From Bacillus massiliglaciei (GTDB taxonomy: Bacteria > Bacillota > Bacilli > Bacillales > DSM-1321): DNA of 64,000 bases. The position numbers were made by a program, and so were the translations under genes. The notes beneath the pieces are model-generated. The model had not been told where the DNA came from, made no database searches, and saw nothing but the letters and a program-made list of their open reading frames with translations. This document shows positions 25,938 through 33,392 of the stretch, one piece after another. The stretch spans positions 697,136 to 761,135 of the forward strand of contig NZ_LT622360.1 of assembly GCF_900098925.1 (NCBI RefSeq), given 5' to 3'. Every line of letters begins with the position of its first letter. Position 1 is the stretch's first letter.

Positions 25938-27674
25938 ATGATCAATCAACTTTCTTGGAAAGTTGGCGGACAACAGGGGGAAGGCATTGAAAGTACAGGG
26001 GAAATTTTTTGTATTGCCTTGAACCGCCTTGGGTATTATCTGTACGGTTACCGTCATTTCTCTTCCCGAATTAAGGGAGGACATACCAATAATAAGATTC
26101 GTGTAAGTACATCGGAAACACGAGCTATTTCTGATGATTTAGATATATTAATAGCGTTTGACCAAGAAACAATCGACGTTAATTATCATGAATTGCATGA
26201 GGGCGGAGTCATTATTGCGGATGCGAAGTTTAATCCTGTGAAACCGGAAAATACATGCGCCGAATTATATGTTGTCCCATTTACTGATATTGCATCAGAA
26301 AATGGAACATCTTTGATGAAAAATATGGTGGCCATCGGTTCTACCTGTGCAGTTCTGAATATGGAAATTTCAGTATTTAACGATGTTGTCGATGAAATTT
26401 TCGGACGTAAGGGCGCCGAAATAGTAGAGAAAAATATGAATGCGATTACGGCTGGTTATGAGTTTATGAAACCATTGCTTGGGGACAGGCTTGGCGCAAT
26501 GCAACTGGAAAAAGCAGATGGAAAGAAACGAATGTTCATGATTGGCAATGATGCGATAGCACTCGGAGCACTTGCCGGGGGCTGCCGTTTTATGGCTGCG
26601 TATCCAATCACTCCTGCTTCTGAAATCATGGAATATTTAATAAAAAAATTGCCGGAGCTTGGAGGCACAGTCATCCAGACGGAAGATGAAATTGCAGCTG
26701 CGACGATGGCGATCGGGGCGAATTATAGCGGTGTGCGCGCTTTGACTGCTTCCGCCGGTCCAGGATTATCATTGAAGATGGAGGCGATCGGTCTTGCCGG
26801 AATGACAGAGACGCCAATTGTCATTGTGGATACTCAGCGAGGAGGGCCATCAACAGGTTTGCCGACAAAACAGGAACAATCAGACTTAATGGCGATGATT
26901 TATGGAACCCATGGGGAAATTCCGAAAATTGTCATGGCGCCAAGCACAGTTGAAGAGGCTTTCTATGATACTGCAGAGGCCTTTAACCTTGCGGAAGAAT
27001 ATCAATGTCCGGTCATTGTTCTGTCCGATTTACAGCTATCGCTGGGGAAACAGACGGTTGAACCGCTTGATTATAATAAAGTTGAAATCAGGCGCGGTAA
27101 ACTGGCCGATCACGAATTGCCTGAGTTGGAAAAACACGAGTATTTTAAACGTTATGAAGTAACTGGCGATGGAGTTTCTCCAAGAGTCCTGCCTGGTATG
27201 AAAGGCGGAATCCATCATGTAACAGGAGTTGAGCATGATGAAACAGGGAAGCCTTCTGAATCGGCAGCAAACAGAAAAGCCCAAATGGATAAGCGAATGA
27301 GGAAAATCGCCAATCTGTCATTTAATACTCCTGTATATAAAAATGCTCCTCATGAAGAAGCGGATTTATTAATCATAGGATTTAATTCTACTAGAGGAAC
27401 AATTGAAGAGGCGGTTACTAGAATTGAGAAAGACGGAATAAAAGTGAATCATGCTCAAATTCGTTTAATCCATCCATTCCCAGTGGATGATGTTCTTCCG
27501 CTTGTTCAATCTGCCCAAAAAGTTGTGGTCATTGAGAATAATGCAACGGGGCAATTAGCCAATATTCTAAAAATGAATGTGGGGCATATCCATAAAATTT
27601 CCAGCATTTTGAAATATGACGGCACCCCATTTTTACCGCATGAGGTTCATACACAATGCAAGGAGTTGTTTTAA
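25938..27674 (+). CDS. korA: 2-oxoacid:ferredoxin oxidoreductase subunit alpha (gamma-alpha fusion)
   Basis: A 578-residue subunit. The N-terminal gamma-type domain (residues 1-180: VGGQQGEGIESTGEIF...RIKGGHTNNKIRVS) is fused to an alpha-type pyruvate:ferredoxin oxidoreductase domain (FMIGNDAIALGALAGGCRFMAAYPITPASEIMEYL, then TEDEIAAATMAIGANYSG). With the beta subunit next door it would convert a 2-oxoacid, most often 2-oxoglutarate, plus CoA to acyl-CoA, CO2 and reduced ferredoxin. It starts at ATG after AAAGGAGTG. The substrate is not certain from the sequence. Confidence 0.9.
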   Translation: MINQLSWKVGGQQGEGIESTGEIFCIALNRLGYYLYGYRHFSSRIKGGHTNNKIRVSTSETRAISDDLDILIAFDQETIDVNYHELHEGGVIIADAKFNPVKPENTCAELYVVPFTDIASENGTSLMKNMVAIGSTCAVLNMEISVFNDVVDEIFGRKGAEIVEKNMNAITAGYEFMKPLLGDRLGAMQLEKADGKKRMFMIGNDAIALGALAGGCRFMAAYPITPASEIMEYLIKKLPELGGTVIQTEDEIAAATMAIGANYSGVRALTASAGPGLSLKMEAIGLAGMTETPIVIVDTQRGGPSTGLPTKQEQSDLMAMIYGTHGEIPKIVMAPSTVEEAFYDTAEAFNLAEEYQCPVIVLSDLQLSLGKQTVEPLDYNKVEIRRGKLADHELPELEKHEYFKRYEVTGDGVSPRVLPGMKGGIHHVTGVEHDETGKPSESAANRKAQMDKRMRKIANLSFNTPVYKNAPHEEADLLIIGFNSTRGTIEEAVTRIEKDGIKVNHAQIRLIHPFPVDDVLPLVQSAQKVVVIENNATGQLANILKMNVGHIHKISSILKYDGTPFLPHEVHTQCKELF

Positions 27675-27675
27675 T

Positions 27676-28542
27676 ATGGCAACATTTAAAGACTTTCGTA
27701 ACAATGTAAAACCAAACTGGTGTCCAGGCTGCGGTGATTTTTCCGTTCAGGCTGCTATCCAGCGTGCGTCGGCAAATGTGGGGCTTGTGCCGGAAGAACT
27801 TGCCGTGGTATCCGGGATTGGTTGTTCGGGACGAATTTCGGGTTATATAAAATCGTATGGTTTTCATGGTATTCACGGCCGTTCTCTTCCAATCGCACAA
27901 GGAGTGAAAATGGCTAATCGTGATTTGACTGTCATTGCTTCCGGCGGGGACGGAGACGGTTTTGCAATCGGTATGGGACATACGATCCATGCTATTAGAA
28001 GAAACATCGATATTACCTATATTGTCATGGATAATCAAATATATGGATTGACCAAAGGACAGACTTCTCCCCGTTCTGGGACAGGCTTTAAAACGAAGTC
28101 TACTCCTGAAGGATCCATCGAACAAGCGGTTTCTCCTATGGAACTGGCACTATCTGCAGGCGCAACCTTTGTAGCCCAGAGCTTCTCTACGGACCTGAAA
28201 GATTTAACCGCTATTATTGAAGCGGGAATCAATCATAAAGGATTCTCTTTCATTAATGTATTCAGTCCTTGTGTCACATACAATAAAGTTAACACTTACG
28301 ATTGGTTTAAAGAAAACCTGACAAAGCTGAATACAATCGAAGAATACGACACTTCCGATAAAGAAATGGCTATGCAGACATTAATGAAACATAACAGCTT
28401 AGTAACTGGCATAATCTATCAAGATACAGATAGAGCTTCTTACCAGGAATTGATTCCGGGATATAAAGAAGAGGCGCTGACTAAGTCAGATTTGACTTTA
28501 GATCAGGCTCATTTTGATAAATTAATGAATGAATTCATGTAA
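27676..28542 (+). CDS. korB: 2-oxoacid:ferredoxin oxidoreductase subunit beta
   Basis: A 288-residue thiamine-diphosphate-binding subunit. WCPGCGDF at residues 15-22 gives two cluster cysteines. The TPP motif runs GDGDGFAIGMGH...NIDITYIVMDNQIYGLTKGQ (about residues 96-135). ATG at 27676 is used, with AAGGAG nine bases upstream inside the end of korA. The stop and start are one base apart, so the pair is co-translated. Its terminator was duplicated by the IS insertion that follows. Confidence 0.92.
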   Translation: MATFKDFRNNVKPNWCPGCGDFSVQAAIQRASANVGLVPEELAVVSGIGCSGRISGYIKSYGFHGIHGRSLPIAQGVKMANRDLTVIASGGDGDGFAIGMGHTIHAIRRNIDITYIVMDNQIYGLTKGQTSPRSGTGFKTKSTPEGSIEQAVSPMELALSAGATFVAQSFSTDLKDLTAIIEAGINHKGFSFINVFSPCVTYNKVNTYDWFKENLTKLNTIEEYDTSDKEMAMQTLMKHNSLVTGIIYQDTDRASYQELIPGYKEEALTKSDLTLDQAHFDKLMNEFM

Positions 28543-28544
28543 AA

Positions 28545-28577
28545 AAAGGGTTCTCTCCATTTTGGAGAGGACCCTTT
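28545..28577 (+). terminator. korAB terminator, left copy of a 33-bp target duplication
   Basis: A 14-bp stem (AAAGGGTTCTCTCC with GGAGAGGACCCTTT, one G-T pair) around ATTTT. The same 33 bases recur at 30299-30331, flanking the IS. Confidence 0.9.
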
Positions 28578-28586
28578 CAGATTGTC

Positions 28587-28637
28587 GACAAAAGGCCTTC
28601 AGAATGGTCTCATTCTGAAGGCCTTTTGTCTTTTTGA
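28587..28637 (+). terminator. Hairpin terminator inside the left end of the IS
   Basis: A perfect 20-bp stem around GTCT, followed on the plus strand by TTTTT. It would stop outside transcription from running antisense into the transposase gene. Confidence 0.75.
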
Positions 28638-28696
28638 GATTTTCTTAGGTATTTTATGGTCTGATTTTAAGCAAAATGCTCTTCGAGTATTCTATT

Positions 28697-30055
28697 TTAG
28701 ACCATAGCCGAAGCTTGCCATGTCCAATTGGCAAGCTTCTTTAAATTCATAGCAGCAAAAGCAAGCATCGCCTGCATGGACAATTTTTTAATCCCTCGAA
28801 GGGCTGTCCATCGCATACCATGCTTTTCTTTCGCATCCGCAAAGACACGTTCATTCGTTTCTTTGCGTCTTGCATATATTTGTTTAATATCGTTTTGATG
28901 ACGAAGATGATCTGCTTCCTCCACATACTGCGCCCAAATATGACGTTCAATCATTTTTCTGTGCTCCTTACTATTTGTACATTGAGCGAGTAAAGGACAA
29001 TTGGCACATTGAACTGGGTTCGACTTGTATTGGCGTTTGCCTTCTTTGGTGGTAGTTGAATATTTTAGAACCTGTCCTTCCGGACATAGGTAGCAATCAT
29101 AGTACTCGTCATATACATAATCGTGCTTGCGTAAAAACCCATCTTTCGTTTTGGGTCTTGTATAAGGAAGTACTGGTTGAATCTCATGTTCAAATAAGAA
29201 TTTAGTAATCGCAGGAGTTTTATAAGCAGCATCGGCAGCAACAGCAAGTGGCTTCTTCACTTTTTCCATAACCTTTTCAACAAGTGGCTGAAGCATATGA
29301 CTATCATGAACATTTCCAGGTGTCACAACCGCCCCAAGTATAAACCCATACCGGTCCGCAGCCGCATGGAATGAATAAGCAAACTGTTTCGTTCTTTCAT
29401 CTTTTACATAATAGTCACTTTCAGGATCTGTTGTACTCTCTTTAATCTCCTTAACTTCTTCTTTTTCAAATTTATCTGATGGGAATGGTTTCTTCCCATG
29501 ATCAACTCGATCCTGATTCAATTCTTCTTGAAGTTTAGCTTCATATGCCCGAGTCTCTTTACGAACTATCTTCTTTTCGAATTTACGTTTATTCGCACTT
29601 GCTTTAACATGTGTTGAATCGATGAAGACATGGTCAGCACTTAGTAGTCCTTTATCTGCAATTTCTTTAAGAATTCGATAGAAAATCTGTTCGAAGATAT
29701 CCGTATCTTGGAAACGACGTTCATAATTTTTACCGAAGGTAGAAAAGTGCGGTACTTCTGAATGAAATCCAAACCCTAAAAACCAACGATACGCCATATT
29801 TGTTTCAATTTCTCTTATTGTTTGACGCATTGAACGAATTCCAAATACATATTGAACAAATGTCATTTTAATTAATACGACTGGATCAACACTAGGTCGA
29901 CCTAGTGTTGAATACAGTGATTCAACTAGTGGATAGATGAAAGAAAAATCAATCGCTGATTCAAGCTTTCTGACCAAATGATCCTGTGGTACAAGTTGCT
30001 CTATTGTAATCATTTCCATTTGATCACGTTCACTTATTTGATTTTTTGTCATCAT
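28697..30055 (-). CDS. IS1182-family transposase
   Basis: A 452-residue DDE transposase. It has the N-terminal DUF772-like domain (LVRKLESAIDFSFIYPLVESLY and GIRSMRQTIREI). The catalytic residues are likely in FIDSTHVKA (first Asp), AVAADAAYKT (second Asp) and ERVFADAKEKHGMR (Glu). Four cysteines in CPEGQ...CANCPLLAQC resemble the metal-binding insert of this family. ATG at 30055 gives better spacing to GAGGTGA than the ATG two codons upstream (30061). The frame has no disruption. Confidence 0.92.
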   Translation of the reverse strand: MMTKNQISERDQMEMITIEQLVPQDHLVRKLESAIDFSFIYPLVESLYSTLGRPSVDPVVLIKMTFVQYVFGIRSMRQTIREIETNMAYRWFLGFGFHSEVPHFSTFGKNYERRFQDTDIFEQIFYRILKEIADKGLLSADHVFIDSTHVKASANKRKFEKKIVRKETRAYEAKLQEELNQDRVDHGKKPFPSDKFEKEEVKEIKESTTDPESDYYVKDERTKQFAYSFHAAADRYGFILGAVVTPGNVHDSHMLQPLVEKVMEKVKKPLAVAADAAYKTPAITKFLFEHEIQPVLPYTRPKTKDGFLRKHDYVYDEYYDCYLCPEGQVLKYSTTTKEGKRQYKSNPVQCANCPLLAQCTNSKEHRKMIERHIWAQYVEEADHLRHQNDIKQIYARRKETNERVFADAKEKHGMRWTALRGIKKLSMQAMLAFAAMNLKKLANWTWQASAMV

Positions 30056-30087
30056 ATCCATTCACCTCAGACATTTATTTAGAAAGG

Positions 30088-30213
30088 AGTTGATTGTAGT
30101 GCAGGCGGCGACTCCTGCGGGAAAAGCGTGAAGGCCGATACCCCGCAGGAGCAAAGCGACGAGGAGGATTGGGCCACGCCCGCGGAAAGCGTCCGCCGAA
30201 ACGAAAATCAACT
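30088..30213 (-). repeat. 126-bp GC-rich element with short terminal inverted repeats
   Basis: It is bounded by AGTTGATT (30088-30095) and AATCAACT (30206-30213). The interior is far richer in G+C than its surroundings and contains inverted pieces such as CTCCTGCGGG and CCCCGCAGGAG. It lies inside the IS, between the transposase start and the right IS end. A decayed copy of near equal length and opposite orientation is at 4519-4647. Blocks of this kind recur between genes in many Bacillaceae. Non-coding. Confidence 0.7.
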
Positions 30214-30298
30214 AACACTATTTCAAAAACTATTACTATTATTTTAAAAGAAAAAAGCCTGTAGGCAAACTCGAAATTTCGAGTTTGTCTACAGGCTG

Positions 30299-30332
30299 AA
30301 AGGGTTCTCTCCATTTTGGAGAGGACCCTTTT
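30299..30332 (+). terminator. Right copy of the duplicated korAB terminator
   Basis: Identical over 33 bases to 28545-28577. It now lies downstream of the IS and converges on the small minus-strand gene at 30350-30589. Confidence 0.9.
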
Positions 30333-30349
30333 ACAATTAGCTGGCTACC

Positions 30350-30589
30350 TTAAAACCAGCATCTTCTTCTGCAGCATCTGCCGAAACCAAAATTCCCTTG
30401 GTTCCCCCGGCAGTGATGCTTGCCGTGGTCTCTTTCATCATCATAGCTTCCGCGAACTTCGTTATTGCGATTGCCGCAATCGACAAAAATATTAATATTT
30501 TCGACATCTCGGTTATTCCGTTCACGGCCTCTATTATTTTCTCTGTTTCTATGGTCCTCTCTGCATCTATGATTTTCTCTGCATGACAT
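30350..30589 (-). CDS. Small Arg/Asn/Cys-rich protein, possible spore coat component
   Basis: A 79-residue, highly basic, low-complexity protein. It opens MSCRENHRCREDHRNRENNR, has a more ordinary centre (VENINIFVDCGNRNNEVRGSY) and ends GFGRCCRRRCWF with a cysteine cluster. It has no homologue I can name. The composition resembles small cross-linked coat or crust proteins. ATG at 30589 follows AAAGGGAGAG at proper spacing, and a sigma-K/E-type -10 lies 35 bases upstream on the same strand. The plus-strand frame across this stretch has no ribosome site. Confidence 0.55.
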   Translation of the reverse strand: MSCRENHRCREDHRNRENNRGRERNNRDVENINIFVDCGNRNNEVRGSYDDERDHGKHHCRGNQGNFGFGRCCRRRCWF

Positions 30590-30623
30590 GTAAGCCACTC
30601 TCCCTTTAAATGTTTTTACACCA

Positions 30624-30632
30624 TATACTATG
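30624..30632 (-). promoter_or_regulatory. Candidate mother-cell (sigma-K or sigma-E) -10 element
   Basis: On the minus strand CATAGTATA matches the sigma-K -10 pattern CATANNNTA fully and is close to the sigma-E pattern. A -35 AC lies slightly closer than the ideal 16 bases, so the match is partial. Confidence 0.4.
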
Positions 30633-30795
30633 TAACGCAGGACAAGTTGAAAGGGAGGTTTGTCCAGAAAAGTAAAATATGTGTTTGAACTATATTTACA
30701 CCCTTTTAGAAAAGAAAAGCGAAAAAAGGTCTAGACGGCCGTCATGATTCATAAAGATAGAATATTCTCGTTTATTGGGTGAGGAGTGTGGCCAT

Positions 30796-31836
30796 GTGAA
30801 AGAAAAAATGAAAGCATTGGTCAAACCATTTAGCAGAGCTGGAGCAGAAATGAAAATGGTAGATATTCCTGCTATAAAAGATGATGAAGTCTTGATTAAA
30901 GTGAAAGCAGCCTCTATTTGCGGTACGGATGTTCATATTTTCAGCTGGGATAAATGGGCAGAAAAAAGAGTGAAGCCCCCCTATACAATGGGGCATGAAT
31001 TTACAGGAGAAATTGTACAGATTGGGCGGAATGTCAAAAATGCGATGATCGGAGATTTGGTAACGGCTGAAACTCATATAATCTGTCATCATTGTCCCCA
31101 ATGTTTGGAAGGCAACCACCATGTTTGCCGGAACACAAAAATTCTCGGTGTCGATCGGGATGGGAGTTTCGCTGAGTATGTTGCGGTTCCATCCTTTAAT
31201 ATCTGGAAAAATCCAGCTGGGATTTCCCTTGCAGAGGCAGCTATCCTTGAACCTTTAGGAAATGCCGTCCATACAGTGCTTTCCGGTGAAGTGACAGGAA
31301 AAATGGTAGCCATTATTGGGTGCGGGCCGATTGGCCTGATGGCAATAGCTGTCGCTAAAGCAGCAGGAGCAGCGGCTGTAATTGCTATAGATGTAAACGA
31401 GCATCGATTAGATTTGGCAAAGAGACTGGGAGCTTCATATGAAATTAATTCTTCCAAGGAAAATACGATAGATAAAGTGAAAAAAATTACGTCAGACTGC
31501 GGGGCAGAAGTCGTTTGTGAGATGAGCGGTAACCCGCGGGCTGTTGAACAGGCTTTTGAAATCATTACACCTGGAGGACGAATGTCCATCTTAAGTCTCC
31601 CGCCGGCTCCAATTGCCATTGATTTCGCTGAAAATTTAGTACTGAAAGGAATTACGGTCAAAGGGATAAGCGGAAGAAGAATTTTTTCAACATGGAGGAA
31701 GCTGACTGGCATGCTTTCCTCAGGAATCCTTGATATTAAGCCGCTTGTCACGCACACGCTTCCGCTGGAGGAGTATAAACAGGGGTTTGAGATGATGAGT
31801 AACGGACAATGCGGCAAAGTGCTGCTCCTGCCGTAA
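30796..31836 (+). CDS. tdh: L-threonine 3-dehydrogenase
   Basis: A 346-residue zinc alcohol-dehydrogenase-type enzyme that oxidises threonine to 2-amino-3-ketobutyrate. The catalytic zinc set starts at SICGTDVH (about residues 35-42) and GHEFTGEI. The structural zinc is bound by CHHCPQCLEGNHHVC. The Rossmann motif is GCGPIGLMA near 170-178. GTG at 30796 is chosen because GAGGAG lies nine bases upstream. A TTG 21 bases earlier precedes that site. It pairs with kbl just downstream to cleave threonine into glycine and acetyl-CoA. Confidence 0.94.
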   Translation: MKEKMKALVKPFSRAGAEMKMVDIPAIKDDEVLIKVKAASICGTDVHIFSWDKWAEKRVKPPYTMGHEFTGEIVQIGRNVKNAMIGDLVTAETHIICHHCPQCLEGNHHVCRNTKILGVDRDGSFAEYVAVPSFNIWKNPAGISLAEAAILEPLGNAVHTVLSGEVTGKMVAIIGCGPIGLMAIAVAKAAGAAAVIAIDVNEHRLDLAKRLGASYEINSSKENTIDKVKKITSDCGAEVVCEMSGNPRAVEQAFEIITPGGRMSILSLPPAPIAIDFAENLVLKGITVKGISGRRIFSTWRKLTGMLSSGILDIKPLVTHTLPLEEYKQGFEMMSNGQCGKVLLLP

Positions 31837-31881
31837 ATGATTGAAGTTCGTTCGGTCCATTTTTGATAAATGCTTGCCGTT

Positions 31882-31933
31882 CTTTGCATACCAGTTCCTG
31901 GCTGATTGGTATGCAAAGCTCGATTTTTGTTTT
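31882..31933 (+). terminator. Hairpin between tdh and kbl
   Basis: CTTTGCATACCA (31882-31893) pairs perfectly with TGGTATGCAAAG (31907-31918) around 13 bases, then CTCGATTTTTGTTTT. Because tdh and kbl act together, it may be an attenuator rather than a full stop. Confidence 0.55.
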
Positions 31934-31969
31934 GAAACTAGCTAAATATTTCGAGGAGGAAGTGAAGAA

Positions 31970-33145
31970 ATGGCTGATTTTTCTTTTCTGGATAATGATT
32001 TCAAACTTCTTAAAAATGAAGGACTTTCACATAAAAAGAATCCATTAGAAACAGAGCAGGGAGCAAAGATAAGAATGGGAGGAAGAGAGGTTATCCAGCT
32101 TTCTTCGAATAATTATCTTGGATTGACTGCACATCCCCATGTAAAAAAGGCAGCGATTGATGGAGTGAAAAAATACGGAGCGGGGACAGGGTCTGTCCGG
32201 ACTATTGCAGGAACTTTCACCATTCATGAAGAACTTGAACAAAAGCTCGCCGCGTTTAAAAAAACAGAGTCCGCTATTGTCTTCCAATCAGGATTCACGG
32301 CCAATCAGGCCATCCTTTCTTCTGTTTTAACAGAAAAGGATGTCATTCTGACGGATGAACTGAACCACGCTTCCATTATTGATGGAATCAGACTGTCAAA
32401 AGCTGAAAGGAAAATCTATCATCATGTAGATATGAATTCCTTGGAAACAGCGTTAAAACAATCGATGAAATACAGAAACCGCCTAATTGTGACTGATGGG
32501 GTTTTTTCGATGGATGGGAATATCGCGCCGCTCCCGGAGATTGTAACGCTTGCTGAAAAATACGATGCTTTAGTGATGGTTGATGATGCACATGCTTCAG
32601 GAGTATTGGGTGAAAATGGAAGAGGAACGGTCAATCATTATGGGTTAGATGGGAAAGTCCATATTCAGATCGGAACACTGAGTAAGGCAATCGGTGTTTT
32701 GGGAGGGTACGCGGCCGGAAGCAGAAGCCTGATTGACTATTTAGCCTGTCATGGACGTCCGTACCTATTCAGCACTTCACACCCGCCGGCCGTTACGATG
32801 GCTTGCAGCGCAGCGATCGATGTGTTGCTTTCAGAGCCAGAAAGGATTGAGAAGTTAAGAAGGAATGCCAGGTATTTCAAAAACGGTCTTCAATCTGCCG
32901 GATTTGACACGGGAAAGAGTGAAACTCCGATCACTCCGGTCATGACAGGAAAGGAGCAGCTTGCCTTTGAACTTTCCAATAAGCTGTTAGAATATGGCGT
33001 TCTTGCCAAAGGCATTGCCTATCCGACAGTAGCGAAGGGGGAAGCAAGGGTAAGAACCATTGTAACGGCGGATCACTCTGAGAAGGATTTGAACGATGCG
33101 CTTGCCGCTTTTTCCAAGGCCGGCAAGGAACTGCAGATCATCTAA
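31970..33145 (+). CDS. kbl: Glycine C-acetyltransferase (2-amino-3-ketobutyrate CoA ligase)
   Basis: A 391-residue PLP enzyme of the alpha-oxoamine synthase family. It has LSSNNYLGL (about residues 41-49), GAGTGSVRTIAGT near 70-82, MVDDAHASGVLGENGRGT near 203-220 and the PLP lysine K239 in TLSKAIG. It starts at ATG after GAGGAGGAAG. It uses CoA to split the unstable product of Tdh into glycine and acetyl-CoA. BioF-like relatives are similar, but the tdh context settles the call. Confidence 0.93.
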   Translation: MADFSFLDNDFKLLKNEGLSHKKNPLETEQGAKIRMGGREVIQLSSNNYLGLTAHPHVKKAAIDGVKKYGAGTGSVRTIAGTFTIHEELEQKLAAFKKTESAIVFQSGFTANQAILSSVLTEKDVILTDELNHASIIDGIRLSKAERKIYHHVDMNSLETALKQSMKYRNRLIVTDGVFSMDGNIAPLPEIVTLAEKYDALVMVDDAHASGVLGENGRGTVNHYGLDGKVHIQIGTLSKAIGVLGGYAAGSRSLIDYLACHGRPYLFSTSHPPAVTMACSAAIDVLLSEPERIEKLRRNARYFKNGLQSAGFDTGKSETPITPVMTGKEQLAFELSNKLLEYGVLAKGIAYPTVAKGEARVRTIVTADHSEKDLNDALAAFSKAGKELQII

Positions 33146-33188
33146 TTCCATGAAGCTCTGAATAGGAAATACGCAGCTGGGGTGTATT

Positions 33189-33326
33189 GTGAAGATTCTT
33201 GCACAATTTGTTACGCAGTCTGCTGCACTATTGTTTCTGGCTAAGAAAAGCTTTATACTAAGTAATGTCAGAGATCCACCCAATGTATGGAAAAAAATTG
33301 ATGAACAAATAAAAATGCCATTTTAA
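33189..33326 (+). CDS. Possible 45-residue small protein upstream of miaB
   Basis: A GTG-initiated frame preceded by GGGGTG reads VKILAQFVTQSAALLFLAKK, then a short polar tail ending KIDEQIKMPF. A weakly hydrophobic N-terminal half is followed by a charged C-terminal half. I recognise no family. It lies in the 247-bp gap between kbl and miaB and could be chance. The only support is the ribosome site and sensible codons. Confidence 0.25.
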   Translation: MKILAQFVTQSAALLFLAKKSFILSNVRDPPNVWKKIDEQIKMPF

Positions 33327-33392
33327 TTAATTGGAAGATAGTTAGCTCTTGAATCAGCTCTTGAAGTCTAGCTCAGAAGAAAGGAGTTCAAC

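Larger units (their letters stand above)
28578..30298 (-). mobile_element. IS1182-family insertion sequence, 1721 bp, with 33-bp palindromic target duplication
   Basis: The left end begins CAGATTGTCGACAAAA and the right end, read inward, CAGCCTGTAGACAAAC, agreeing at 12 of 16 positions. Each end continues into a hairpin: a 20-bp perfect stem at 28587-28606/28611-28630, and an 18-bp stem with one mismatch at 30256-30273/30280-30297. The flanks carry the same 33-bp terminator. The length and a long palindromic target duplication fit what I recall of the IS1182 family. The transposase frame is open. Confidence 0.87.

Noticed and set aside
30398-30586. Plus-strand frame of 62 hydrophobic residues antisense to the Arg/Asn-rich gene
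   Set aside because: It has no ribosome site and mirrors the minus-strand codons. The minus-strand frame has a ribosome site and a promoter-like sequence.
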